In this document: positions 34,899 to 46,155 of the stretch, in pieces
Numbering within the stretch: position 1 is the first letter of the stretch
How the letters are laid out: every line of letters begins with the position of its first letter
From: Mycobacterium heckeshornense
GTDB lineage: Bacteria; Actinomycetota; Actinomycetes; Mycobacteriales; Mycobacteriaceae
Reading direction: 5' to 3'
DNA: 64,000 nt
Assembly: GCF_016592155.1 (NCBI RefSeq)
Contig: NZ_AP024237.1
Location: 4,340,001-4,404,000 of the forward strand
Notes under the pieces: model-generated
Databases searched by the model: none
What the model was told of the DNA's origin: nothing
The model's input: only the letters and a program-made list of their open reading frames with translations
Made by a program: the position numbers and the translations under genes

Positions 34899-36260
34899 TC
34901 AGAAAAAGAGCTGCGCGACGGTGTAGATTGCCAGCCCGGCCAGCGCACCGACCACCGTGCCGTTGATCCGGATGAACTGCAGGTCGCGGCCCACATGCAG
35001 CTCGATGCGCCGGCTGGCCTCCTCGGCGTCCCAGCGTTCGATGGTGTCAGTAATGATCGCGGTGATCTCCACCCCGTACTGCGAGACCAGGTGTTGCGCG
35101 GCCCGCACGATCCAGTTGTCGACCTTGTCGCGCAGGTCGGCGTCGTCGCGCAGCGATTCACCAATACGGACGACGGTCTCGGCGATGCGCGTGCGCAGGG
35201 CGCTGGAGGGGTCGTCGACACCCTCGAGCACCAGCCTTTTGAGCGTCTTCCATGCCGTGGCCGCGGCATTGGTGATCTCGTCGCGCGCCATCAGCTGCTC
35301 CTTGACGGCTTCGGCGCGGGCGATGGTGGCCGGATCGTGTTGCAGGTCGTCGGCGAAGTCGAACAAAAACCGGGTAGCCGAGCGGCGCAGTTCGTGATCC
35401 GGGTTGCGGCGCACCTTGTCGGTGAAGTCCATCAGTTCACGGTGGATGCGGTCGCCGACCAGATGGTCGATGAACCGCGGCGACCAGCTCGGGGAGTCCC
35501 GCTCGACCACGCGTTGGATGACTTCGCCGGCGTTCAGCGACCAATGAAAGGCCCGGTCGGCCAGCAGCTGGAGCAGGGCTTCCTGCCGGTTTTCGGCCAG
35601 CAGCGTGGCTAGCAATCGGCCGGCCGGCGGCCCCCACTGCGGTTCGGCGACACGCTTGATGATCATGCGGTCGATGACGTGCTGGACGTCGTCGTCGCGC
35701 AGCAGTTCCACCAGAACCCGCAGCACCGTCGCGGTCTCGGCGGCCACCCGCTGGGCGTGGTCGATCTGGGAGAGCCACTTGCCGAGGCGGCTGGGGATCT
35801 GGGCGTCCCGCAACTTCGATTCGACGATCGGCGGGGACAAGAAATTCTCCCGCACGAAGGTTCCCAGACCCTCGCCGAGCTGGTCTTTTTTGCGCTTGAT
35901 GATCGCGGTGTGCGGGATCGGTATGCCCAGCGGATGCTTGAACAGCGCGGTGACGGCGAACCAGTCGGCCAGCGCGCCGACCATGCCCGCCTCAGCGGCT
36001 GCCCGGACGTAGCCGACCCAGGCGGCGGCCACACCGTCGGCTTGCGCCCACCGGCAGCCGACAAACACCATGCTGGCACCGGCCAGGAAACTCAGCGCCA
36101 CCACCTTCATCCGGCGCAGCGCCCGCCGCCGCGCCGCATCGGCCTGCGGGTCGGCGGCGACGAACGATTCAGCGAAGGAAACACCAGCCCGGCGTGCCGG
36201 AGCCGGCAATGCCGCCGGGTCCGGCGGCAGGTCCGGCCGATGCGGTTGCGCTGCCACCAC
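34899..36260 (-). CDS. DUF445 membrane protein (Rv0473 homologue)
   Basis: A 453-residue DUF445-family protein. Membrane helices at about 52-72 (VVALSFLAGASMVFVGCRW) and at the extreme C-terminus (about 430-452, GTVVGALAGLAIYTVAQLFF) flank a long helical cytosolic or periplasmic region. A Gly-rich ADWFAVTALFKHPLGIPIPH segment near 97-116 is the family hallmark. Function unknown in bacteria. The Pro-rich N-terminus (PDLPPDPAALPAPARR) is probably disordered. Divergent from madR, 158 bases between. Confidence 0.88.
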   Translation of the reverse strand: MVAAQPHRPDLPPDPAALPAPARRAGVSFAESFVAADPQADAARRRALRRMKVVALSFLAGASMVFVGCRWAQADGVAAAWVGYVRAAAEAGMVGALADWFAVTALFKHPLGIPIPHTAIIKRKKDQLGEGLGTFVRENFLSPPIVESKLRDAQIPSRLGKWLSQIDHAQRVAAETATVLRVLVELLRDDDVQHVIDRMIIKRVAEPQWGPPAGRLLATLLAENRQEALLQLLADRAFHWSLNAGEVIQRVVERDSPSWSPRFIDHLVGDRIHRELMDFTDKVRRNPDHELRRSATRFLFDFADDLQHDPATIARAEAVKEQLMARDEITNAAATAWKTLKRLVLEGVDDPSSALRTRIAETVVRIGESLRDDADLRDKVDNWIVRAAQHLVSQYGVEITAIITDTIERWDAEEASRRIELHVGRDLQFIRINGTVVGALAGLAIYTVAQLFF

Positions 36261-36418
36261 ACCATCATCCGCTATCGGTCCGGGCGGGAGCTGGGAACGA
36301 TCCAGCCGTCGGCGTCCAGTTACTGTGACTGCGCCTGGTGCGACATGCCGGATAGCGCGGGAAACGCGGTCTCGAAACCCGTAGTATCGAGGCGTCTAGG
36401 GAATGGGAATCCGCGATA

Positions 36419-37132
36419 GTGGCAGAGCATGTCCCGGCTGGGACCGTGAAGACTGATGGTCGGAAACGGCGCTGGCACCGGCACAAGGTTGAGCGCCGCA
36501 ACGAGCTCATCGACGGCACCATCGAAGCGATTCGCCGGCACGGCCGGTTCCTGAGCATGGACGAGATCGCCGCCGAGATCGGTGTCTCCAAAACCGTGCT
36601 GTACCGCTACTTCGTCGACAAGAACGATCTGACCAGCGCGGTGATGATGCGCTTCGCGCAGACCACGCTGATACCCAACATGGCCGCGGCGTTGTCGGCC
36701 AACATGGATGGCTTCGACCTGACCCGGGAGATCATCCGGGTCTACGTCGATACGGTCTCCGCCGAGCCCGAACCCTACCGGTTCGTGATGGCCAACAGTT
36801 CACCCAGCAAAAACAAGGTGATCGCCGACTCCGAGCGCATCATCGCCCGCATGCTGTCGGTCATGCTGCGTCGCCGGATGCAAGAGGTCGGGATGGACAC
36901 CGGGGGCGTGGAACCGTGGGCCTACATGATCGTCGGCGGCGTGCAACTGGCCACCCACTCGTGGATTTCCGATCCGCGGATGAGCAAGGAGGAGCTGATC
37001 GACTACCTCACCATGCTCAGTTGGAGCGCGCTGTGCGGGATTGTGGAAGCCGGAGGCTCACTGGAGAAGTTCAACGCCCAACCGCATCCGGCGCCGATTG
37101 TGCCGCCGCGCCGCGAAAACGCCGATGCCTGA
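36419..37132 (+). CDS. madR: TetR-type mycolate desaturase regulator MadR (Rv0472c homologue)
   Basis: A 237-residue TetR regulator. Helix-turn-helix at about residues 44-66 (FLSMDEIAAEIGVSKTVLYR) with a basic N-terminal extension (KTDGRKRRWHRHKVERRNEL). The C-terminal domain binds long-chain acyl-CoA in the M. tuberculosis protein, which represses desA1/desA2 desaturase genes. Start GTG 36419. Its stop overlaps the prenyltransferase start by 8 bases, so the two are translationally coupled. Confidence 0.88.
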   Translation: MAEHVPAGTVKTDGRKRRWHRHKVERRNELIDGTIEAIRRHGRFLSMDEIAAEIGVSKTVLYRYFVDKNDLTSAVMMRFAQTTLIPNMAAALSANMDGFDLTREIIRVYVDTVSAEPEPYRFVMANSSPSKNKVIADSERIIARMLSVMLRRRMQEVGMDTGGVEPWAYMIVGGVQLATHSWISDPRMSKEELIDYLTMLSWSALCGIVEAGGSLEKFNAQPHPAPIVPPRRENADA

Positions 37133-38135
37133 GCTGATTTCCCGGTCGCGGCTGAAGTCGTGGGTGTACGCCCTGCGCACCACCAACCCGCCCGCGTACG
37201 GGCCAGTCGACGCCATCACGCGATGGATCGTCGTCACCCGGGCGGCGGTGCTGCCCATGACACTGTTTGCGGGTTTGGTCGCCGCGTTGCTGGCGGTCGG
37301 CAAGCCGGGGCTGGACTGGCGCTGGCTGGTGCTGGCGATCACGGGAATCACGTTGGCGCACATAGCTAATAACCTGATGAACGACCTGTACGACACGCAG
37401 GTCGGTACTGACAGCGCAAGTTATCCGCGGGCGCTTTACGCCCCGCATCCGGTGCTTTCCGGACTGGTCACCCGTGGGAAACTGCTGACTGCGATCGTCG
37501 CCGTCAACCTGGCGGATTTGGCGATTCTGGTCGTGTTGACGTTGGTTCGCGGCTGGCCGGTAATCGCCTTTGCGCTCACCGGGTTTGTGCTGAGCGTCGC
37601 TTACACCGCGCCGCCGCTGCGGCTGAAGAAGCGCGGCCTCGGAGAGCCGGACGTCTTCGTCGTCTGGGGGCCGCTGATGGTGTGCGGCACCTACTACTCG
37701 GCGGTGGGTGCGGTGGGCTGGGCGGTGTTGCTGGCTTCGCTGCCCTACGGGCTGCTGTGCACAACGGTGTTGATGGGCAAGCACATTGACAAGATTCCCT
37801 ACGACCAGCCGCTGGGCATCCACACGCTGCCGGTGCTGCTGGGTGCTGCCCGCGCCCGCGTTGCCACGCTCGCCATGATGGTCGGCTTCTATGTTCTGGT
37901 CACGGTGGCGGTCGGCGTCGGCGCGATGCCGTGGCCGGCATTGCTGGTGGGCGCGGCGCTGCCGCGGTTGGTAAAGGTATGGCCCCATTTTCGCCGTCCG
38001 CCGCCGGAGCAGCCGCCCGCGGACTATCCGGTCTGGCCGCTGTGGTATGCCGCGCTGGCCTGGGTGCATGTCCGCCAGGCGGGTGGCTTGCTGGTCGTTG
38101 GCCTTGCCCTGGGCGCTACACTGGCTGCGGTCTAG
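37125..38135 (+). CDS. UbiA-family prenyltransferase
   Basis: A 336-residue polytopic membrane enzyme. First Asp-rich motif NLMNDLYDTQVGTD (about 84-97) and second motif KHIDKIPYDQPLGIHTLPVL (about 221-240) bind Mg-diphosphate of a polyprenyl donor; about 8-9 helices. It transfers a prenyl chain to an aromatic or other acceptor; MenA/UbiA-like quinone synthesis is one option, another is a polyprenyl-lipid step. Coupled to madR. In H37Rv the corresponding interval holds only two short hypothetical genes (Rv0471c, Rv0470A), which may be remnants (inference to be tested). The downstream neighbour is pcaA, so the acceptor could be part of envelope-lipid metabolism. Confidence 0.85.
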   Translation: MPELISRSRLKSWVYALRTTNPPAYGPVDAITRWIVVTRAAVLPMTLFAGLVAALLAVGKPGLDWRWLVLAITGITLAHIANNLMNDLYDTQVGTDSASYPRALYAPHPVLSGLVTRGKLLTAIVAVNLADLAILVVLTLVRGWPVIAFALTGFVLSVAYTAPPLRLKKRGLGEPDVFVVWGPLMVCGTYYSAVGAVGWAVLLASLPYGLLCTTVLMGKHIDKIPYDQPLGIHTLPVLLGAARARVATLAMMVGFYVLVTVAVGVGAMPWPALLVGAALPRLVKVWPHFRRPPPEQPPADYPVWPLWYAALAWVHVRQAGGLLVVGLALGATLAAV

Positions 38136-38293
38136 CGACGTTGCCGAAGGAATCGGGGTCCTCGCATGCGGGCCGCGTCGACGCGCTAGCCACGACGCGC
38201 AGTCAGTACCATCCAACGAAGCCATCAGGGCCATTGCGGTGCGTTGGGCAAGCACCGTGAATCCTCGCCACTGCAGAAAGGCGCACACCGCGT

Positions 38294-39157
38294 ATGTCCG
38301 TGCCGCTGACGCCGTTTTTCGAGGATGTGCAGGCCCACTATGACCTTTCCGACGATTTCTTTCGCCTGTTCTTGGACCGCACCCAGACGTACAGCTGTGC
38401 GTACTTCCAGCGCGATGACATGACGCTGGAACAGGCGCAGATCGCCAAGATCGACCTGGCGCTTGACAAATTGCGTCTGGAACCCGGGATGACGTTGCTC
38501 GACATCGGCTGCGGCTGGGGTGCCACGCTGCGGCGGGCCGTCGAGAAATACGACGTCAACGTCGTGGGTCTGACCTTGTCGGAAAACCAGGCCGCCCACG
38601 TCCGGCAGATGTTCGACCAGATGCCCACCTCGCGCTCCCGCCGGGTGTTGGTCGAAGGCTGGGAAAAATTCCACGATCCCGTCGACCGGATCGTGTCGAT
38701 CGGTGCGTTCGAACACTTCGGCCACCAGCGCTACACCCGCTTTTTCAAGATGGCCTACGACGCGTTGCCGGCAGGCGGCGTGATGCTGCTGCATACCATC
38801 ACGCGTCCCACCTTTTCGGAGGGCAGGAAAATGGGCTTGGCGTTGACCCGGGAAGTGGTCCAGTTCGCCAAATTCATCCTGGACGAAATCTTTCCCGGTG
38901 GCTGGCTGCCGTCGAAACCGACCGTCGAAGAACATGCCCGCACGGCTGGATTCGAGATCACCCGGGTTCAGTCGCTGCAGCCGCACTATGCGCGCACTCT
39001 CGACCTGTGGGCGGCCGCGTTGCAGGCCAACAAGGAGCGAGCGATCGCTGTTCAGTCGCACGAGGTGTACGACCGCTACCTGAAGTATTTGACCGGCTGC
39101 GCGCAGCTGTTCCGCGACGGCTACACCGACGTCTGCCAGTTCACCTGTGCGAAATAG
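38294..39157 (+). CDS. pcaA: Mycolic acid cyclopropane synthase PcaA
   Basis: A 287-residue SAM-dependent methyltransferase installing the proximal cis-cyclopropane on alpha-mycolates; needed for cording and persistence in M. tuberculosis. SAM motif DIGCGWG at 70-76, active-site Cys35 in TYSCAYF, bicarbonate-site Glu/His in GAFEHFGHQRY near 140, and Tyr/Phe lid residues. C-terminal [17 protein letters not shown]. It is closer to PcaA (N-terminus [20 protein letters not shown]) than to CmaA. The 158 bases upstream hold no gene. Convergent with the umaA-like gene. Confidence 0.93.
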   Translation: MSVPLTPFFEDVQAHYDLSDDFFRLFLDRTQTYSCAYFQRDDMTLEQAQIAKIDLALDKLRLEPGMTLLDIGCGWGATLRRAVEKYDVNVVGLTLSENQAAHVRQMFDQMPTSRSRRVLVEGWEKFHDPVDRIVSIGAFEHFGHQRYTRFFKMAYDALPAGGVMLLHTITRPTFSEGRKMGLALTREVVQFAKFILDEIFPGGWLPSKPTVEEHARTAGFEITRVQSLQPHYARTLDLWAAALQANKERAIAVQSHEVYDRYLKYLTGCAQLFRDGYTDVCQFTCAK

Positions 39158-39226
39158 CGCGAAATAGGCTGCTGAGTTTCGTGCCCCGCGCGGCGCCGTC
39201 GCGCCTGCCTCGTCGGCGGCCCGCGA

Positions 39227-40171
<945 letters not shown>

Positions 40172-40317
40172 TCACAAATTAGACGTCGGGCCCGAAACTT
40201 CAGGTGACGTCTGTGCAATAGAGGATACGACTACGTACTGCCGCGGCCACAACCTGGGGCAATGCCCTGCGCACGGGTCACCGGCGTCGATAGCGATGCT
40301 CATTTGCCGGTCCGCCA

Positions 40318-41568
40318 TCAGTATTTGCCGAACACCAGGGCGACGTTGAGGCCGCCGAAGCCGAACGAATTGCTGATCGCGTACCGGTAGTCACCCACTC
40401 GCGGTTCTCCGGCGACCACATCCAGATCGATCTCGGGGTCGAGATGGCGCACGTTCAGCGTCGGCGGGATGATGCCGTCCCGTAGCGTCAACACGGTCAG
40501 AATCGCCTCCACCGCACCCACCGCGCCAATCGACTGACCCAGTGCGGCCTTGGGCGCGTAGACCGCAGGCCGGTGGGAGCCCAATGCGTTGTTGATCGCC
40601 TTGCTTTCGGCGAGGTCGCCGACGACGGTCCCGGCGGCGTGGGCATTGACGTGGTCGATGTCGGCGGCTGCCAGCCCTGCCAGCTCGATCGCCCGGGTCA
40701 TGGCATGCCCGGCGCGCTCACCTCGAGGATCGGGCGCCACGACGTGGTAGCCGTCCGATGTGATGCCGGCGCCCATCAGCCGGCCGAGAATTGTGGCCCC
40801 GCGGGCCTTCGCGTGTGCCTCCGTCTCGACGACCAGCATTGCGCCCGCTTCGCCGAACACGAAGCCGTCGCGGTCTTTGTCGAAGGGACGACACGCACCG
40901 GCCGGGTTATCGTTGTTGGCCGAGAGCAAGCCCATCGACGCAAACGCCGCGATGGGGATCGCCTCGATTCTGGTCTCGATGCCGCCGCAGATCGCGATGT
41001 CCGCTTCCCCAAGGACGAGGTTGCGCCAGGCCAGGGCAATGGCCTCGGCGCCGGAGGCGTCCGCCGACACCGGTGTGATGACCCCGGCTTTGGCGCCGCG
41101 TTCCAGCCCGACCCAGGCACTTCCCGAGTTGGGCATGCACATCAGCACGCCCACCGGGTTAACGGCCTTCAGGCCTCGGGCGCGGATGTCGTCGTAGCCG
41201 AAGACCATCTCCTCGGTCGAACCCATCCCGGTGCCGATGGCGACCATCAACCGGTTGGTGTCGACCTCGGGCGAACCGGCGTTCGCCCAGACGCGGCGGC
41301 CCAGCACCACGGAGATCTTCTGCAGGAACAGCATCCGCCGCAATTCGACGCGCGTCAGCTCCTGGTCGAAATCCTCGAGCAGATGCCCGCCAATGCGCAC
41401 CGGCAGGTTGAACTGCTCGACGAACGGATCGTCGAGCTTGCGGATCCCGCTCTGTCCGTCCAGCAGCTTTTTCCATGTGCTGTCGGCGTCCGTGGCCAGC
41501 GCGGTGGACATCGCGACGCCGGTGACAACCACATCGGGAAAACCATTTCCGGTCGAGAGCGCCGCCAT
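40318..41568 (-). CDS. KasB-like beta-ketoacyl-ACP synthase lacking catalytic Cys
   Basis: A 416-residue thiolase-fold protein clearly derived from Kas[21 protein letters not shown] at the N-terminus, [20 protein letters not shown], and [20 protein letters not shown] near the end. The catalytic Cys of VSACASG is Asp170 ([10 protein letters not shown]). The second catalytic His in ALGHS is Gln345 ([10 protein letters not shown]). His310 (VNAHAAG) and Lys340 remain. SFGFGGHN has become SFGFGGLN. Full length with an intact frame and good similarity, so it is unlikely to be decaying. It cannot carry out normal Claisen condensation by the known mechanism. A chain-length-factor or KS-Q-like decarboxylating role is inferred. 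It is divergent from the cmaA2-like gene and beside umaA-like and pcaA, so it is likely to act on mycolate precursors. Confidence 0.9.
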   Translation of the reverse strand: MAALSTGNGFPDVVVTGVAMSTALATDADSTWKKLLDGQSGIRKLDDPFVEQFNLPVRIGGHLLEDFDQELTRVELRRMLFLQKISVVLGRRVWANAGSPEVDTNRLMVAIGTGMGSTEEMVFGYDDIRARGLKAVNPVGVLMCMPNSGSAWVGLERGAKAGVITPVSADASGAEAIALAWRNLVLGEADIAICGGIETRIEAIPIAAFASMGLLSANNDNPAGACRPFDKDRDGFVFGEAGAMLVVETEAHAKARGATILGRLMGAGITSDGYHVVAPDPRGERAGHAMTRAIELAGLAAADIDHVNAHAAGTVVGDLAESKAINNALGSHRPAVYAPKAALGQSIGAVGAVEAILTVLTLRDGIIPPTLNVRHLDPEIDLDVVAGEPRVGDYRYAISNSFGFGGLNVALVFGKY

Positions 41569-41740
41569 AACGTTTGCCTGCTTCCTTTCGTCGACGGCTC
41601 ATCCCATTTACCCGGTTACCCAGGACCAGTACCAACCAAGCCTAAACGCAGCGATTGTGCTGGGGCACAACTTAAGCGGCAGTGATAACCGGTGCTCGGT
41701 GATTGCAGGCGGCAAGCATCGGCGTATATCGTCGGCGCCT

Positions 41741-42643
41741 ATGGGCAGTAAACCGGGAACCACCGAACTAAAGCCGAACGTCGAGCACATCCAGTCGCAC
41801 TACGACCGGTCCAACGACTTCTTCCGGCTCTGGCTCGACCCGACGATGACGTACAGCTGCGCCTACTTCGAGCGCGACGACATGACGCTGGAAGAGGCCC
41901 AGATGGCCAAGGTCGATCTGGCGTTGGGCAAGCTGGGGCTGCGGCCGGGCATGACCCTGCTGGACATCGGTTGCGGCTGGGGGTCCACGATGCGACGCGC
42001 GATCGAGAAATACGACGTCAACGTGATCGGCTTGACGCTCTCGGAAAACCAGGTGGCCCACAACGAGCAAAAGTTCGCCGAGATGGACAGCCCGCGGCGC
42101 AAAGAGGTACGGCTGCAGGGCTGGGAGCAGTTCGATGAGCCGGTGGACCGCATCGTGTCGCTGGGTGCCTTCGAGCACTTCGCCGACGGCATCGGCCGCT
42201 TTGACCGCTACACCGACTTCTTCAAGATGTGTTACAACGTGCTGCCCGACGACGGCGTGATGCTCTTGCACACGATCGTGGTCCCCAGCGAAGAAGAGGC
42301 CAAGCAGCGCAACCTGCAGGTGACCATGTCGCTGATGCGCTTCATCAACTTCATCTTGACCGAGATCTTCCCCGGGGGCCGGCTGCCGATGATCTCGATC
42401 GTCGACCAATACGCCACCGCGGCCGGTTTCACCATCACCCGCCACCACCGCATCGGCTCGAACTATGTGCGGACCCTCGACACCTGGGCAAAGCAACTCG
42501 AAGCGCACAAGGACCAAGCCATCGCGCTGCAAGGTGAAGAGGTCTACCAGCGTTACATGAAGTACCTGACCGGTTGCCGGGAGCTGTTCCGCGACGGCTA
42601 CACCGACGTCTGCCAATTCACCATGGAGAAGAAAGCCGCCTAA
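41741..42643 (+). CDS. CmaA2-like mycolic acid cyclopropane synthase
   Basis: A 300-residue mycolate methyltransferase. SAM motif DIGCGWG (about 73), Cys in TYSCAYF, and [20 protein letters not shown] with the CmaA2-type insertion absent from PcaA. C-terminus [20 protein letters not shown]. The ATG at 41741 gives [13 protein letters not shown]; a longer reading from 41231 would overlap the KasB-like gene and is rejected. M. tuberculosis has umaA (Rv0469) here; this gene is CmaA2-like, so synteny and subfamily disagree. It probably adds a cyclopropane at the distal or trans position; the specificity is inferred from similarity only. Confidence 0.88.
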   Translation: MGSKPGTTELKPNVEHIQSHYDRSNDFFRLWLDPTMTYSCAYFERDDMTLEEAQMAKVDLALGKLGLRPGMTLLDIGCGWGSTMRRAIEKYDVNVIGLTLSENQVAHNEQKFAEMDSPRRKEVRLQGWEQFDEPVDRIVSLGAFEHFADGIGRFDRYTDFFKMCYNVLPDDGVMLLHTIVVPSEEEAKQRNLQVTMSLMRFINFILTEIFPGGRLPMISIVDQYATAAGFTITRHHRIGSNYVRTLDTWAKQLEAHKDQAIALQGEEVYQRYMKYLTGCRELFRDGYTDVCQFTMEKKAA

Positions 42644-42670
42644 GCAACACCGGGTTCCAGGCGGGCGAAC

Positions 42671-43540
42671 CTAATACGAGTAAAAGCCCTGACCGGACTT
42701 CTTGCCGAGCAGACCGGCTTCGACCATGCGCACCAACAGTGGCGGCGACGCGTACTGCTGCTCCTTGAACTCCTCAAACATCTTGTCCGCGATCAGCTTC
42801 AGGGTGTCCAGGCCGACCAGGTCCGCGAGCCGCAGCGGGCCCATCGGGTGCGAGAGCCCGGCGACCACCGCCTTGTCGACGTCTTCGACGGTGGCGAACT
42901 TGTTCTCGACCATCCGGATCGCGGACAACAAAAACGGCACCAACAGCGCGTTCACCACGAAGCCGGAGCGGTCGGAGCAGCGCACCACCTGCTTGCCCAG
43001 CACCGCGCTGGCGAATTCCTCGGTGCGGGCGGCGGCCTGTTCGTCGGTGACGAGCGTGCACACCAACTCGACCAACGGCAACACCGGGACCGGGTTGAAG
43101 AAATGCAGGCCCAAGACTCGCTGAGGGTTCTTGGTCGCCGCGGCGAGCTTCATGATCGGGATGCTGGACGTGTTGGATGCCAGCACCGCGCTGGGATCGG
43201 TGAGGATCCGGTCGAGTTCGGCGAAGATGTCGGCCTTGACGGCCTCGTCTTCGATGACGGCCTCGACCACCAATTGCCGGTCGGCGAAGTCTTTGAGATT
43301 GGTGGTGAAGGTGAGATTGTTGATCGCGCCGTCGCGCTCGCGCTCGGTGATCTTGCCCGCGCTGACACCACGTTCCAGCGATTTCACGATGCGGTTGCGG
43401 CCAGCGGTGACGAGCGCCTCGGTGGTTTCGAAGACCAGTACGTCAACCCCAGCGCGCGCCGATACTTCGGCGATTCCGGCACCCATCTGTCCGGCACCGA
43501 TGACACCTACCCGTTCGATCGCCACGTCACTCCTTCTCAT
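42671..43540 (-). CDS. fadB2: 3-hydroxybutyryl-CoA dehydrogenase FadB2
   Basis: A 289-residue NAD(P)-dependent dehydrogenase of the 3-hydroxyacyl-CoA family. Rossmann motif VGVIGAGQMGAGIAE at about 10-24, catalytic His in VLGLHFFNPVPVLPLVE (about 140-156) and Asn/Ser in SDRSGFVVNALLVP. C-terminal dimer domain with GPLRLADLVGLDTL. Acts in fatty-acid or butanoate metabolism. The M. tuberculosis Rv0468 occupies the same place. ATG 43540 is chosen; GTG 43525 is a possible shorter start. Confidence 0.93.
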   Translation of the reverse strand: MRRSDVAIERVGVIGAGQMGAGIAEVSARAGVDVLVFETTEALVTAGRNRIVKSLERGVSAGKITERERDGAINNLTFTTNLKDFADRQLVVEAVIEDEAVKADIFAELDRILTDPSAVLASNTSSIPIMKLAAATKNPQRVLGLHFFNPVPVLPLVELVCTLVTDEQAAARTEEFASAVLGKQVVRCSDRSGFVVNALLVPFLLSAIRMVENKFATVEDVDKAVVAGLSHPMGPLRLADLVGLDTLKLIADKMFEEFKEQQYASPPLLVRMVEAGLLGKKSGQGFYSY

Positions 43541-43667
43541 TGCAGCAGCCTCGCCCAACATGGCTGGGCGAGGCTGCCGCTGTCAACTCGCGCCTGTACG
43601 CCGAACGTGCAGTCATGGCGAATGATCGGCCGAAAATCCGCCCCGGTTACCCGCTCGGCGCGACAGG

Positions 43668-44954
<1,287 letters not shown>

Positions 44955-45111
44955 CCAAACGGCTCCTTCTATGCGATCGCTGACAGGCCTCGGTTTATCA
45001 GGATTGCTAACCCGTCAGCGGCTTCATGGGTGTGTTAAGCCGACGATGGCATACCTTAGCTTCGCTGGTCCACCGCTTACAGATGCCAACTTCAGCCACG
45101 GCCACGCCCCG

Positions 45112-45133
45112 TTTTGGCAAATTTTGCGAAGCT
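45112..45133 (-). promoter_or_regulatory. RamB-type operator upstream of icl1
   Basis: Minus strand AGCTTCGCAA (45133-45124) followed by AATTTGCCAAAAC forms two tandem CTTCGCAA/TTTGCCAA half-sites. RamB of mycobacteria and corynebacteria binds AACTTTGCAA-like sequences in icl1 promoters. It sits 170 bases from the icl1 ATG. Confidence 0.5.
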
Positions 45134-45228
45134 AAGCTGCGGGAGCGCAGTACCGTAGCTACCCGTCGGTAACACAACGCCGCAGGTCAACCCACTTGTT
45201 GATCGACGGGGCCGATCGCCACGCCGGG

Positions 45229-46023
45229 CTACAAAGCGAAGAGCGATGCGATCGCTTTGACCTCGTCGCCGACGACGTATGTGAGCGTTGTAACAGTGCG
45301 ATCGCGCATTGCGGGACCGAACTGGTCGGTCGAACCGGGCGGATGCACGTGCGACATGATTTCCAGCTTGTCGCCCAACGCCACCGGCGCATCGTGCTCG
45401 ATGGTCACCCGCAACGGGGCATTGAGCATCTCGGGATAGCCAGACAGGTAGTCCTCGACCACGCTCCAGTACACCGCGTTGTTCATGTGATCGAACAGGT
45501 CGATGTCGGTGAAGCGGACCGGATACTCGTGGATCTCCAGCGCGTCGTCGCGGCTTTCCGCCGTCAGATAGGGCTTCCAGCGCAACCGGTCAACGTCGGT
45601 GGTGCGGCGCAGGCCGGCCAAAAAGTCGTCGGCGATACGCGCGGGCATCTGGGTATCACGGTTGATGTTGATCCAGAACGCCTCCGACTCGATCAACCCG
45701 CCCTTGCGCCCATCGATGCGAACCCGCATCTCACACCAGCGGTTGGATGTGCCGGAGCACCACCGCCGCAGCCGCAGCATGTCTTGAAACCTAATCGGCC
45801 TGATCAGGTCCACCATGGTGCGGCGGACGATCCAGAGCGGATGCGTTTCCTCAAAGCCCAATTCCCGCAAATGGTCCTGGCCGATGTCCTGGATGTGGCG
45901 GGCGGCCGCATCCAGGCGCAGCCGGCCGTCGCGGTCGATGTCGGCGACCCGCAGCGGCCATTCCCGTTCGAAGACGGCAGGATGGCCGTCCGGCACCGGC
46001 ATCATCACTTTGTCCAGGCTCAA
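45229..46023 (-). CDS. Acyl-ACP thioesterase-like protein (Rv0466 homologue)
   Basis: A 264-residue double hotdog-fold protein of the acyl-ACP thioesterase family. First hotdog with WPLRVADIDRDGRLRLDAAA (about 21-40), second with VRFTDIDLFDHMNNAVYWSV (about 166-185) bearing the Asp/His/Asn active-site set. Predicted to release fatty acyl chains from ACP. Start is TTG 46023; the nearby ATG is out of frame. A purine-rich GGGGAGTC precedes it. Conserved between icl1 and ramB. Confidence 0.88.
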   Translation of the reverse strand: MSLDKVMMPVPDGHPAVFEREWPLRVADIDRDGRLRLDAAARHIQDIGQDHLRELGFEETHPLWIVRRTMVDLIRPIRFQDMLRLRRWCSGTSNRWCEMRVRIDGRKGGLIESEAFWININRDTQMPARIADDFLAGLRRTTDVDRLRWKPYLTAESRDDALEIHEYPVRFTDIDLFDHMNNAVYWSVVEDYLSGYPEMLNAPLRVTIEHDAPVALGDKLEIMSHVHPPGSTDQFGPAMRDRTVTTLTYVVGDEVKAIASLFAL

Positions 46024-46126
46024 CGCATGACTCCCCTGTGTGCTCCCCCTGAATGACTCCTGCGAATCATGTCAAACGCGCAGGCTCCGCACCAATCGAC
46101 GCCAGCCGTGCCAAGTCTGCGAACCC

Positions 46127-46148
46127 AAACTTCGCAACCCGGTACGCT
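46127..46148 (+). promoter_or_regulatory. ramB promoter with RamB autoregulatory site
   Basis: AAACTTCGCAA at 46127-46137 resembles the RamB consensus and lies 5 bases upstream of the -10 TACGCT (46143-46148). The GTG of ramB follows 7 bases later, so the transcript is probably leaderless and repressed by its own product. Confidence 0.55.
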
Positions 46149-46155
46149 GACCCTC

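Noticed and set aside
40318..41568. KasB-like gene as a pseudogene
   Set aside because: No frameshift or stop over 416 codons, and residues around the changed positions keep KasB identity; substitutions look specific rather than random.
41231..41740. N-terminal extension of the cmaA2-like gene
   Set aside because: It overlaps the KasB-like gene on the other strand and is unrelated to the methyltransferase family.
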